Shown: positions 1 through 6,669 of the stretch, one piece after another
Layout: every line of letters begins with the position of its first letter
Position numbering within the stretch: position 1 is the first letter of the stretch
From: an uncultured Flavobacteriales bacterium
GTDB taxonomy: Bacteria; Bacteroidota; Bacteroidia; Flavobacteriales_D; Crocinitomicaceae
Direction: 5' to 3'
Length of the DNA: 6,712 bases
Assembly: GCA_903899795.1 (NCBI GenBank)
Contig: CAIUKX010000413.1
Location: forward strand, 1 to 6,712
Position numbers and translations under genes: made by a program
Notes under the pieces: generated by a model
Told to the model about the DNA's origin: nothing
The model's input: only the letters and a program-made list of their open reading frames with translations
Databases searched by the model: none

Positions 1-671
1 AATCCATCGTCCCAAACAGACATTACCAAAGGAACTTGCAAAACACCTGCAGCATTGATTGTTTCCCAAAAAGGACCTTCAGAAGTTGAAGCATCACCAA
101 TTGTTCCAAAAGCAACTTCATTACCTGCGTTAGTGAATTTTTTGAATTCGTCCAATTGGCTTAAAGTAGGGTGGTGCTTATATATTTTGGAAGCGAGTGC
201 TAATCCCAATAATCGAGGCATTTGACCGGCAGTTGGAGAAATATCGGCAGAACTGTTTTTTTGCTCCATCAAATTTTTCCAATCACCATTTTCATCGATG
301 TTACGAGTGGCATAATGACCTCCCATTTGACGACCGGCTGAAAGTGGTTCGGCAATAACGTCCGTATGACCGTACAAACCTGCAAAATATTGTTGGATTG
401 TAAGTTGACCGATGGCCAACATCAATGTTTGATCTCTATAGTATCCGGATCTGAAATCTCCGTTTCGGAATTGTTTCGCCAAAGCGATTTGAGCCAATTC
501 TTTTCCGTCTCCAAAGATTCCGAATTTTGCTTTTCCGGTTAATACTTCTCTTCGTCCTAGAAGTGAAGCCTCACGTGACTCGCAAGCCAGACGGAAATCA
601 GCGATAACTTCTTGTTTGAAAGTTTCAAAATCCACTGAAGTAATAGTTTCATTAAGAGTTTCTTTGGACAT
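1..671 (-). CDS. 2-oxoacid dehydrogenase E1 component, alpha region (partial, N-terminal 223 residues)
   Basis: This is the N-terminal part of a thiamine-diphosphate (ThDP)-dependent E1 component, which decarboxylates a 2-oxoacid (pyruvate or a branched-chain 2-oxoacid) and passes the acyl group to the lipoyl E2 in the cytoplasm. Translating the minus strand from ATG at 671-669 gives MSKETLNETITSVDFETFKQ, then an E1-alpha-like region with GYYRDQTLMLAIGQ (77-90) and AGRQMGGHY (112-120). The ThDP/Mg motif is GDASTSEG (192-199), followed by N206 and WDDG (220-223). The frame is open to the window edge, so the C-terminus is missing. Known family: Bacteroidota often carry E1 alpha and beta fused in one chain of roughly 650-800 residues; whether this copy is fused cannot be seen. 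The substrate cannot be assigned. The usual NN of the ThDP motif is DD here, which I believe is common in the Bacteroidota type. No Shine-Dalgarno precedes the start; the leader is A/T-rich. Confidence 0.88.
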   Translation of the reverse strand, partial: MSKETLNETITSVDFETFKQEVIADFRLACESREASLLGRREVLTGKAKFGIFGDGKELAQIALAKQFRNGDFRSGYYRDQTLMLAIGQLTIQQYFAGLYGHTDVIAEPLSAGRQMGGHYATRNIDENGDWKNLMEQKNSSADISPTAGQMPRLLGLALASKIYKHHPTLSQLDEFKKFTNAGNEVAFGTIGDASTSEGPFWETINAAGVLQVPLVMSVWDDG

Positions 672-690
672 AGTGTTAAAATATGAGTTG

Positions 691-698
691 CAAAAGTA
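691..698 (-). promoter_or_regulatory. Candidate Bacteroidota -7 box for the E1 dehydrogenase gene
   Basis: The minus strand reads TACTTTTG, an exact match to the Bacteroidota -7 consensus TAnnTTTG. It lies about 20 bases upstream of the ATG at 671, which implies a very short leader. A TTG-containing -33 element at the expected distance is not clear: the nearest TTG (complement of 713-715) is only 14 bases away, shorter than usual. The call rests on the -7 box and its position. Confidence 0.45.
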
Positions 699-833
699 GT
701 GAAAATAGCATTCAAAAGGAAACGATGCGCTTGGATTGATGTTAATTTATGATCAATTTTAGTAAAATAGTGTTTAGGAAGGAATAAATATAAAGTTGAT
801 TTTTTTTAAAGTAATTCACCCGTGATTATTGAG

Positions 834-841
834 TAATTTTG
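834..841 (+). promoter_or_regulatory. Candidate Bacteroidota -7 box for the SNF2 gene
   Basis: TAATTTTG matches the TAnnTTTG consensus exactly and sits 23 bases before the ATG at 865, giving a predicted leader of about 15-20 bases. No good TTG -33 element is present 17-23 bases upstream. The box supports 865 as the true start, because an earlier start would lie upstream of transcription. Confidence 0.45.
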
Positions 842-864
842 CAGATCGATAATTAATTTGACAG

Positions 865-3800
865 ATGAAGTTTTTGAATAAGATTTTTCAAACGTATGTT
901 TTGCATTATACTTCGCAATCGACGCGTTCGGAATGGTCTGATTCTACTATTCGTGAATTTTCGATGTCTGAAAATCAAATTAATGCAACGGTAAAAGAGT
1001 CGGCTGTATATAAAATCACAATCAATTTTACGACTGAAAAAGTCAAAAACTCCTATTGTTCCTGTTCATTTGATGGAGGACCAGTTTGCAAGCATATTGT
1101 GAATGTTCTTCGCACTGCCGATTATGAATTATCGACGCGAAATAAGGAAAATGCAGAAGCACAATTTGATGATTTAGCGAACAGTATCAGTGGATTTACA
1201 AACCTTTCAGGGAATCATGCTATTGATTATTCTTTTGAAATCACTGACTTTTCAGAGTTGACGAATTCCTTTATTCTCAAACGGAGTGCAGAATCGTTAA
1301 ACGATGGTAAAAGAGGTTTTTTGGATCTGAATCCGGTTTTAATTTCTAAAAACTCGGTTTCATTCAATGATACCTATACCTTTTATCAGTCTGAATCGGT
1401 TGGGGTTACAAAAAAAGATACCGTAATAACACTTTCGTGTCGCTGTAAATCAGTGAAAAAAAAGATGTGTCCTCATCAGGTTCAGGCACTTTACAACTTG
1501 AAAGACAGGGAAGAAATCCGTTTATTTTTTGACGATCAGCTTCGGGTAGAAAAACTTCAGAAAATTGCTGCGGATTATGGTTTAGAAAATGAACCGGATT
1601 TGGATGATTTTTTTGAGATGTCTTACAAGGATAGAAGGGTGAATTTTACTCCGAAAATAAAAGAGTTAATTCCGTTGAATGAACGGACCAAAGCTACACT
1701 TCAGAATGAATTATTACCAATCGATCGACCCTATCTTGCGACGACAGTCTTTGAAAAGAAAACTGTGAAAACAATCATCGTTTTTGGACAGCACCGTTAT
1801 TATGATTATTTATTTGTTGAGCTGTTGGAAGCGAAAATCTCAAAGGATGGAAATATCAAAAATCCATTGACAGTATTAAGTCCATTGGATTATATCTGGA
1901 AATCGGAGAAAAATGATGAAATAAAATTTTATTCTGGATTGGTGAAGTTTCAAAACAATGCGATTCGAAATACTTCCTTATCGGATCATGATGCATTGAA
2001 GGCTATCGTTACCAATCCATTACAGATCGAAACCTATTACCATGATCCAAGTGTTTCAGATAATCTAACTTCATCTTCGGTGATTCCTGTTGAATTGAAG
2101 TTTTTGGAAGCCGAATTGATTTTAATTGTCAATCAAAAAGATAAGTTTTACGATGTCACTGCGAAGCTGGATTTCAATGGGAAATTGGTGGATATTAAAG
2201 AGGTGAAAGTGAAGTATGATCATTTTATTTTGAAAAGTGGCGTACTTTATCTGATCGAAAATCCGGATATCAAACGGGTGATTCATTTTTTCAGAAAACA
2301 CCACGAACCGATTTTAATTCATGCTTCAAAATTTGAAGAATTTCAACGGGAAATTTTGGTGAATCTCGAACGGAAAGTCAAGGTTCAATACTCTTTTTTG
2401 AAACCGGCAACAAAGAAACAAATCAGGGAAAACGGATTTGAATCCGAGCCACAAAAAATAATTTATCTTTCTGATTCGGAGGATTATATTCAAATAAATC
2501 CGGTTATTCGATATGGAAATGTAGAAGTTTCTGTTTTTTCAAAACGACAATTGTTTGCTTTGGATATACTTGGTGGTGCTTTCGAAGTACAACGAAATTC
2601 TGAATTGGAAAATCAAGTCATCTCTATGTTGTTGCGCCAGCATGCGGATTTCGAGGAGCAAATGAACCTGGAATATTTTTATGTTCACCGAAAGGAATTT
2701 TTGGATGCAGCCTGGTTTTTAGATGTCTTTGAGGAATGGAGAATTGCGGGGATCACTATTTTGGGATTCAATACGTTAAAGAATAATAAAATCAATCACA
2801 ACAAAGCGCAGGTTTCAGTATCTGTTGCCAGCGGGTTGGATTGGTTTGATACATCCATACAATTGAAATTCGGGGATCAGAATGTATCTCTGAAACAATT
2901 GCAGAAATCAGTGAAGAACCGTTCCAAATTTGTGGAATTGGGGGATGGCACTTTAGGACTTTTACCAGAAGAATGGATCGAAAAGTTTTCAAATTATTTC
3001 CGTTCAGGTGAAGTGGTAAAGGAAACACTGCGGACTTCAAAAATGAATTTTTCGGAAGTTTCTGAATTATATGATTTTGAAATGCTGGATGAACAGGTTT
3101 TTGCAGAAATTGAAACCTATAAAACGCGTGTGAATGATTTTCAGTCGATTCAGGAAATTGCCATCCCGAAAGAGTTGAATGCTGAATTGAGGGAATATCA
3201 AAAGGAGGGACTCAACTGGTTGAATTTTCTGGATGAATTTCAATTCGGAGGATGTCTGGCTGATGATATGGGACTTGGGAAAACGATTCAAATTATCGCA
3301 TTTATTCTTTCTCAACGTGAAAAAGGAAATTTTAATACGAACCTGATTGTTGTACCGACTTCCTTGATTTTTAACTGGCAGGCAGAAGTGAAAAAATTCG
3401 CTCCTTCCATCAAAATTCATACGATTTATGGTTCGGATCGCAATAAAAACACATCACAATTCGATGAATTTGAAATCATTTTAACATCTTATGGAACTTT
3501 GCTTTCCGATATTTATTTCCTGAAAGAATATATGTTTAATTATGTTTTTCTGGATGAATCACAAGCGATAAAAAATCCGGAATCACAGCGATATAAGGCA
3601 GTTCGATTGTTGAATTCACGCAATAAAGTTGTATTGACAGGAACACCGATTGAAAACAATACCTTTGATTTATACGGGCAATTTTCATTTGCCTGTCCGG
3701 GATTATTGGGTTCAAAGCAGTCGTTCAAAGATATTTATTCCATTCCAATCGATAAGTTCAAAGAAACGAAACGTGCAATGGAATTGCAGCGAAAAATCAA

Positions 3801-4566
3801 TCCTTTTCTTTTGCGAAGAACCAAGAAGCAGGTTGCGACTGAACTTCCCGATAAAACGGAAATGGTTTTGTATTGTGAGATGGGAGATGAACAGCGCCGA
3901 ATCTATGATTTGTGCAAACAGGAATTCCGGGAATATCTGATGGCTACGAGAAGTAAGCGGAAAAATCAGGATGCGATGCATATTTTGGCTGGACTAACGA
4001 AATTGAGACAGATTTGCAATTCCCCAGCATTACTGAATGATCAGGAATACTATGGGGATGAGTCTGCTAAGATTCAAGTATTGATGGAAGAAATTAATGC
4101 GAGATCTGGTGAACATAAAATCATTGTTTTTTCACAGTTTGTAACAATGCTGGATTTGATACGGACCGAATTGGATAAAACTTCCATTCAATATGAATAT
4201 CTGACGGGCCAGACAAAGGATCGATCCTCCAAAGTAGAGGCTTTCCAAACAAAAAATGAGATCCGGGTTTTCTTGATCAGTTTAAAGGCGGGTGGTACAG
4301 GATTAAATTTAACGGAGGCGGATTATGTTTATTTGGTAGATCCATGGTGGAATCCAGCAGTTGAAAATCAGGCCATCGACAGGTGTTACCGGATCGGACA
4401 AAATAAAAATGTGGTGGCTGTACGTTTAATTTCTCCTGATACTATTGAGGAGAAAATAATGAAGTTACAAGAGTCTAAAAAGGAGTTGGTTAACGATCTG
4501 ATTAAGACGGATGAAAGTGTTCTCAAATCCTTGTCGCGCGATGATTTGATGGAATTGTTTGATTGA
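865..4566 (+). CDS. SNF2-family DEAD/DEAH-box ATPase with two SWIM zinc-finger motifs
   Basis: A 1233-residue SWI2/SNF2-type ATPase, expected to translocate on double-stranded DNA and remodel protein-DNA complexes such as stalled RNA polymerase or repair intermediates; the exact role is unknown. Two SWIM-like CxC...CxH motifs are visible at the N-terminus: C65, C67, C75, H77 and C192, C194, C202, H204. Residues of about 210-770 are the poorly conserved middle typical of bacterial SNF2-associated regions. The ATPase core follows: Q motif near REYQ (776-779), Walker A DDMGLGKT (800-807, K806), VVPTSLIFNW (about 829-838), Walker B DESQ (897-900), LTGTPIEN (924-931), IVFSQF (1087-1092), AGGTGLNL (1142-1149) and motif VI QAIDRCYRIGQ (1169-1179). 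All catalytic motifs are present, so it is probably active. DESQ replaces DEAH, and CYRIGQ replaces the more usual HRIGQ. Full length and intact. The start has a promoter box just upstream and no Shine-Dalgarno. The next gene lies 294 bases away across a repeat, so co-transcription is doubtful. Confidence 0.93.
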   Translation: MKFLNKIFQTYVLHYTSQSTRSEWSDSTIREFSMSENQINATVKESAVYKITINFTTEKVKNSYCSCSFDGGPVCKHIVNVLRTADYELSTRNKENAEAQFDDLANSISGFTNLSGNHAIDYSFEITDFSELTNSFILKRSAESLNDGKRGFLDLNPVLISKNSVSFNDTYTFYQSESVGVTKKDTVITLSCRCKSVKKKMCPHQVQALYNLKDREEIRLFFDDQLRVEKLQKIAADYGLENEPDLDDFFEMSYKDRRVNFTPKIKELIPLNERTKATLQNELLPIDRPYLATTVFEKKTVKTIIVFGQHRYYDYLFVELLEAKISKDGNIKNPLTVLSPLDYIWKSEKNDEIKFYSGLVKFQNNAIRNTSLSDHDALKAIVTNPLQIETYYHDPSVSDNLTSSSVIPVELKFLEAELILIVNQKDKFYDVTAKLDFNGKLVDIKEVKVKYDHFILKSGVLYLIENPDIKRVIHFFRKHHEPILIHASKFEEFQREILVNLERKVKVQYSFLKPATKKQIRENGFESEPQKIIYLSDSEDYIQINPVIRYGNVEVSVFSKRQLFALDILGGAFEVQRNSELENQVISMLLRQHADFEEQMNLEYFYVHRKEFLDAAWFLDVFEEWRIAGITILGFNTLKNNKINHNKAQVSVSVASGLDWFDTSIQLKFGDQNVSLKQLQKSVKNRSKFVELGDGTLGLLPEEWIEKFSNYFRSGEVVKETLRTSKMNFSEVSELYDFEMLDEQVFAEIETYKTRVNDFQSIQEIAIPKELNAELREYQKEGLNWLNFLDEFQFGGCLADDMGLGKTIQIIAFILSQREKGNFNTNLIVVPTSLIFNWQAEVKKFAPSIKIHTIYGSDRNKNTSQFDEFEIILTSYGTLLSDIYFLKEYMFNYVFLDESQAIKNPESQRYKAVRLLNSRNKVVLTGTPIENNTFDLYGQFSFACPGLLGSKQSFKDIYSIPIDKFKETKRAMELQRKINPFLLRRTKKQVATELPDKTEMVLYCEMGDEQRRIYDLCKQEFREYLMATRSKRKNQDAMHILAGLTKLRQICNSPALLNDQEYYGDESAKIQVLMEEINARSGEHKIIVFSQFVTMLDLIRTELDKTSIQYEYLTGQTKDRSSKVEAFQTKNEIRVFLISLKAGGTGLNLTEADYVYLVDPWWNPAVENQAIDRCYRIGQNKNVVAVRLISPDTIEEKIMKLQESKKELVNDLIKTDESVLKSLSRDDLMELFD

Positions 4567-4622
4567 ATTAAATACGTTGTCATTGTTTTACCACAGAGTA
4601 CTCGGAGGTTGGCACAAAGTCA

Positions 4623-4665
4623 CACAGAGTTCTTTTACACTAAATAAAAACTGTGTTACTATGTG
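4623..4665 (+). repeat. Direct repeat unit, copy A (43 bases)
   Basis: Begins CACAGAGTTCTTTTACAC and ends TTACTATGTG. It matches copy B at 4700-4742 at 41 of 43 positions. The unit is itself an imperfect hairpin: CACAGAGTT at the left can pair with AACTGTG near the right end. Confidence 0.85.
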
Positions 4666-4699
4666 AGTATTTGTGGTTAAAAAGTTCAGTATAGTGTTT

Positions 4700-4742
4700 C
4701 ACAGAGTTCTTTTATACTAAATAAAAACTGTGTTACTCTGTG
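4700..4742 (+). repeat. Direct repeat unit, copy B (43 bases)
   Basis: Begins CACAGAGTTCTTTTATAC and ends TTACTCTGTG. It starts 77 bases after the start of copy A. The change from TATGTG to TCTGTG improves pairing with the CACAGAG at its own left end, so copy B is the more perfect hairpin. Confidence 0.85.
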
Positions 4743-4829
4743 CAATTAACTCTGAGTACTCTGTGGTAAAAAAAAAATCAGCACAGTGTGTGGTTAAAAA
4801 AAGAATTTTCTACTACTTTACTTCATTAG

Positions 4830-4842
4830 TCAGAAATTCTGA
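4830..4842. promoter_or_regulatory. Small palindrome upstream of the nuclease gene (possible operator)
   Basis: TCAGAAATTCTGA is a perfect inverted repeat with 6-base arms around a single A, ending 18 bases before the ATG at 4861. A regulator could bind here. A weak -7-like sequence, TACTTTAC (4814-4821), lies just upstream but lacks the final TG of TAnnTTTG. A 13-base palindrome can occur by chance in AT-rich DNA, so this is tentative. Confidence 0.2.
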
Positions 4843-4860
4843 GTTTCTTTACAGATTAGT

Positions 4861-6237
4861 ATGCATTACGTAATCGTCGACATAGAAACAACGGGAGGAA
4901 ATCCAAAGAGCTCTAAAATTACAGAGATCGCGATGTTTAAACACGATGGAAATGAGATTATTGATCAGTATGAAACCTTGGTCAATCCTGAAATGCCAAT
5001 TCCTGAATTTATCGTTAGCCTCACAGGAATCAGTGATCAAATGGTTGCAAATGCACCTAAATTTCATGAAGTTGCGAAACAAATTGTTGAGTTTACCGAA
5101 GATTGTGTATTTGTTGCTCATAATGTAAGCTTCGATTATGGTGTGATCAGACATGAGTTTCGCAAGCTAGGCTTTGATTTCCGTAGAAAAAATTTGTGCA
5201 CAGTAGTGGCGTCACGAAAATTACTTCCCGGCTTTGATTCATACAGTTTAGGAAAGTTAACACGGAATCTAGGGATTGAACTCATCGGTCGGCACCGCGC
5301 GGGTGGAGATGCTTTTGCTACAGCTAAATTATTTTCGTTATTGATCCAAAAAAGCGAGGAAAAACTGACTGCACTGATTAATGAGGATTTGAATCCGAAA
5401 ATACTTCATCCTAATTTAGATTTGGCCGAATTGGAAGAAATTCCAGATAGAGTGGGGGTTTACAAATTTTACAATGAATTCAATCAGTTGATTTATGTTG
5501 GGAGGAGTAAATACATCCGACGTCGGATTGATCAGCATTTGAAAAATAATAAACAAGCGAAAGGTGAAGCTTTATTAAAGGAAATTACTCGTGTTGAGTA
5601 TGTTTTGACGGGATCTGAATTCATTTCCATAATGGTCGAAAATGAATTATTGAAAATGCATCAGCCTTCACACAATCCGCCTGTTAGAAAAACACGTTAT
5701 TCCCATGGACTATATCATTATAAAGACGAAAGAGGGTATATCCGCTTGTACATTGGATTGACTTCTAAAGTAAACGAAGAGCCATTGATCGGTTTTGTTT
5801 CAAAAAAAGATGCAACTACACAATTGGATCATTGGATAGAAAAATTCCAGCTTTGTCAGAAATTGTGTGATGTTCAATCGTCCAATTTACCATGTTCTCT
5901 TTATACTGTTAAGGAATGCAGAGGTGCTTGTATTCAGGAAGAAGCAGTTGAGTTTTATAACTTGAGAGCAGAGGAATTGATAGATGAACTTACAGGTAGC
6001 AAAGAGCGTTTTTATGTAATTGAAAACGGAAGACAAAAAGGAGAGAAAAGTTTAGTGTTATTCGAAGGTGGTGAAATTATTGGGTACGGATATGTTCCTT
6101 TTCATTTTCAGTATTCTCCGATTGAGAAATGGAAAAAATACATTGAAATCACGAACGAAAAGCAAGATAGAGATACACTAACTTTACTGCGATCTTACCT
6201 AAAAAGTAATTCTCAAATATCTGTTATAAGATTTTGA
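4861..6237 (+). CDS. DnaQ-type DEDDh exonuclease fused to a UvrC/Cho-like GIY-YIG nuclease
   Basis: A 458-residue two-nuclease protein. Residues 1-165 are a DEDDh 3'-5' exonuclease like DNA polymerase III epsilon: D7 and E9 in VDIETTGG, D92 in HNVSFD (87-92), and H145 with D150 in HRAGGD. Residues 195-285 are a GIY-YIG domain as in UvrC and Cho: GVYKFYN (199-205), IYVGRSKYIRRR (211-222) and the probable metal-binding E260 in VENELLK. A cysteine cluster follows: C332, C345, C353 and C357, plus an extra C336. The C345-x7-C353-x3-C357 spacing equals that of the UvrC iron-sulfur ligands. Residues 360-458 are not recognised. Known family: such fusions are annotated as exonuclease or polymerase III epsilon and are thought to act in nucleotide-excision-type repair, cutting damaged DNA and trimming it. 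A replicative proofreading role is unlikely. All catalytic residues are present. There is no Shine-Dalgarno, and the start fits the beginning of the exonuclease fold exactly. Confidence 0.92.
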   Translation: MHYVIVDIETTGGNPKSSKITEIAMFKHDGNEIIDQYETLVNPEMPIPEFIVSLTGISDQMVANAPKFHEVAKQIVEFTEDCVFVAHNVSFDYGVIRHEFRKLGFDFRRKNLCTVVASRKLLPGFDSYSLGKLTRNLGIELIGRHRAGGDAFATAKLFSLLIQKSEEKLTALINEDLNPKILHPNLDLAELEEIPDRVGVYKFYNEFNQLIYVGRSKYIRRRIDQHLKNNKQAKGEALLKEITRVEYVLTGSEFISIMVENELLKMHQPSHNPPVRKTRYSHGLYHYKDERGYIRLYIGLTSKVNEEPLIGFVSKKDATTQLDHWIEKFQLCQKLCDVQSSNLPCSLYTVKECRGACIQEEAVEFYNLRAEELIDELTGSKERFYVIENGRQKGEKSLVLFEGGEIIGYGYVPFHFQYSPIEKWKKYIEITNEKQDRDTLTLLRSYLKSNSQISVIRF

Positions 6238-6257
6238 TTTTTAGTTAAGTGAATGTG

Positions 6258-6288
6258 TTTTATTCAATTAATACTTGAACGAATAAAA
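6258..6288. terminator. Weak AT-rich hairpin after the nuclease gene
   Basis: TTTTATTC (6258-6265) and GAATAAAA (6281-6288) are perfect 8-base inverted arms around a 15-base loop, starting 21 bases after the nuclease stop codon. The stem is nearly all A/T and no T-run follows on the plus strand, so a role as terminator for the nuclease gene is uncertain. Confidence 0.2.
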
Positions 6289-6313
6289 AAGGGTGGGGCT
6301 ACGATCCACACCC
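6285..6313 (-). terminator. Rho-independent terminator of the small CxxC-protein gene
   Basis: On the minus strand GGGTGTGG (6313-6306) pairs with CCCCACCC (6298-6291) at 7 of 8 positions around a 7-base loop, and TTTTTTATTC follows. The left arm lies inside the last codons of the small gene and the stop codon is in the loop. The plus strand has no T-run after the stem, so it works in one direction only. Confidence 0.75.
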
Positions 6314-6469
6314 CACACAGTCAAAATGTGAATCCATTGGTTTTACCCCTTTAACTTTCATTTCAAGGTTGTGAATTTGATCCTTGATATCCATATCCTG
6401 AAACATATCTCCCGTCAAAGTTGCAGTTAAACGGTCAATTTCTTGTTGTATTTCTTCAACTCGAGCCGC
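6299..6469 (-). CDS. Small conserved-looking protein with C-terminal CxxC motif (5' end lost at the join)
   Basis: The minus-strand frame ending at TAG (6301-6299) is open for 56 codons back to an in-frame TGA at 6472-6470. It has no good start: the only ATGs are internal. The readable protein has a charged, probably helical or coiled-coil stretch, RVEEIQQEIDRLTATLTG, then DMFQDMDIKDQIHNLEMK, and ends FDCVGCGS. The two cysteines form a CxxC that could bind metal or be redox-active. I do not recognise the family with certainty; small proteins of about 60 residues with this layout seem familiar from Bacteroidota, with unknown function. A true terminator right at the stop codon supports a real gene. 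The missing start is explained by the sequence switching, at about 6436-6470, to an unrelated L33 gene. Only a handful of N-terminal residues are probably missing, and the first two codons may not belong to it. Confidence 0.6.
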   Translation of the reverse strand, partial: AARVEEIQQEIDRLTATLTGDMFQDMDIKDQIHNLEMKVKGVKPMDSHFDCVGCGS

Positions 6470-6552
6470 TCAGTACCCTTCGTCTCTTTCGAGATCCGGT
6501 AGTTCCGAAGACCCGTTTCGGTACATTCCAACCAAACGAATTCACGCGCCAT
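6427..6552 (-). pseudogene. rpmG: Ribosomal protein bL33, planctomycete-like, truncated at its 3' end
   Basis: From ATG at 6552-6550 the minus strand reads MAREFVWLECTETGLRNYRI, then SKETKGTERLELKKYNKKL, then TV and a stop at 6429-6427. This is the N-terminal three quarters of bacterial L33, a structural protein of the large ribosomal subunit: the (Y/F)VWLECTE-G-RNYR start and the RLELKKY core are diagnostic of the form I associate with Planctomycetes. Normal L33 is about 50-55 residues and continues after KKL with a basic tail such as RKHTLHKE, which is absent. Only one cysteine of the possible zinc-binding set remains. A GGAG Shine-Dalgarno lies 7 bases before the start, unlike the Bacteroidota genes in this window. 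The truncation coincides with the junction and probably does not reflect a real pseudogene. Confidence 0.82.
6436..6470. other. Probable chimeric junction between Bacteroidota and planctomycete DNA
   Basis: On the minus strand this stretch reads as RLELKKYNKKL of L33 in one frame and as RVEEIQQEI of the small CxxC protein in another; both are plausible for their gene. To the right L33 stays intact while the small gene meets a stop. To the left the small gene continues to its terminator while L33 ends after two odd residues. Base composition changes abruptly across it. A shared run of up to about 30 bases is the signature expected when an assembler joins two genomes through a common k-mer. Confidence 0.7.
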
Positions 6553-6559
6553 CTGGTGA

Positions 6560-6563
6560 CTCC
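6560..6563 (-). promoter_or_regulatory. Shine-Dalgarno of the L33 gene
   Basis: GGAG on the minus strand with a 7-base spacer to the ATG at 6552 fixes the L33 start. It contrasts with the Shine-Dalgarno-less starts of the other genes here. Confidence 0.65.
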
Positions 6564-6669
6564 AATCCTCTGATTTTGTCGCCGTCAGCGGCAACCACCA
6601 CTCAACGACAACACTCGCTTACCCGACACTAGCCCCCACCGGCGCCGCCCGCCGCAGCCAAGACGAACA

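Larger units (their letters stand above)
4586..4800. repeat. Composite interspersed repeat of CACAGAG/TGTGGT type with inverted ends
   Basis: This repeat fills most of the gap after the SNF2 gene. Its outer arms, 4586-4607 and 4750-4771, are inverted copies matching at 21 of 22 positions (TTTTACCACAGAGTACTC is perfect over 18). Inside are two direct copies of a 43-base unit. The end motif TGTGGT followed by an A-run recurs in the same direction near 4672, 4763 and 4789, and inverted at 4586. This suggests about two tandem copies plus a remnant. Short CACAGAG and CACAAAG words recur within it. Similar AACCACAGAG-type intergenic repeats are, from memory, common in Bacteroidota genomes. Folded as RNA it could end SNF2 transcription, but that is inference. 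I see no open frame in it. Confidence 0.8.

Noticed and set aside
2122..4583. Minus-strand and alternate plus-strand open frames of 60-117 codons within the SNF2 gene
   Set aside because: They lie in or across the end of a gene with full catalytic motifs, have no recognisable domains and no promoter or start signals. They are shadows of the real frame.
4586..4800. Possible CRISPR array
   Set aside because: Only two 43-base units, with one 34-base interval that itself contains the repeat's end motif, and inverted outer arms. There are no regular spacers and no cas genes nearby.
4849..5154. Antisense and alternate-frame open frames over the start of the nuclease gene
   Set aside because: They overlap the exonuclease catalytic motifs and show no protein-like signature of their own.
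865..6237. SNF2 and the exonuclease/GIY-YIG gene as a defence island or new two-gene system
   Set aside because: Both look like ordinary chromosomal Bacteroidota DNA-repair genes. They are separated by 294 bases of repeat, and there are no other defence, toxin or mobile genes nearby.
6299..6552. L33 and the small CxxC protein as one gene with a frameshift
   Set aside because: L33 is normally about 50-55 residues and never carries such a tail. The change coincides with a composition break, so two unrelated genes meeting at a join is the better explanation.
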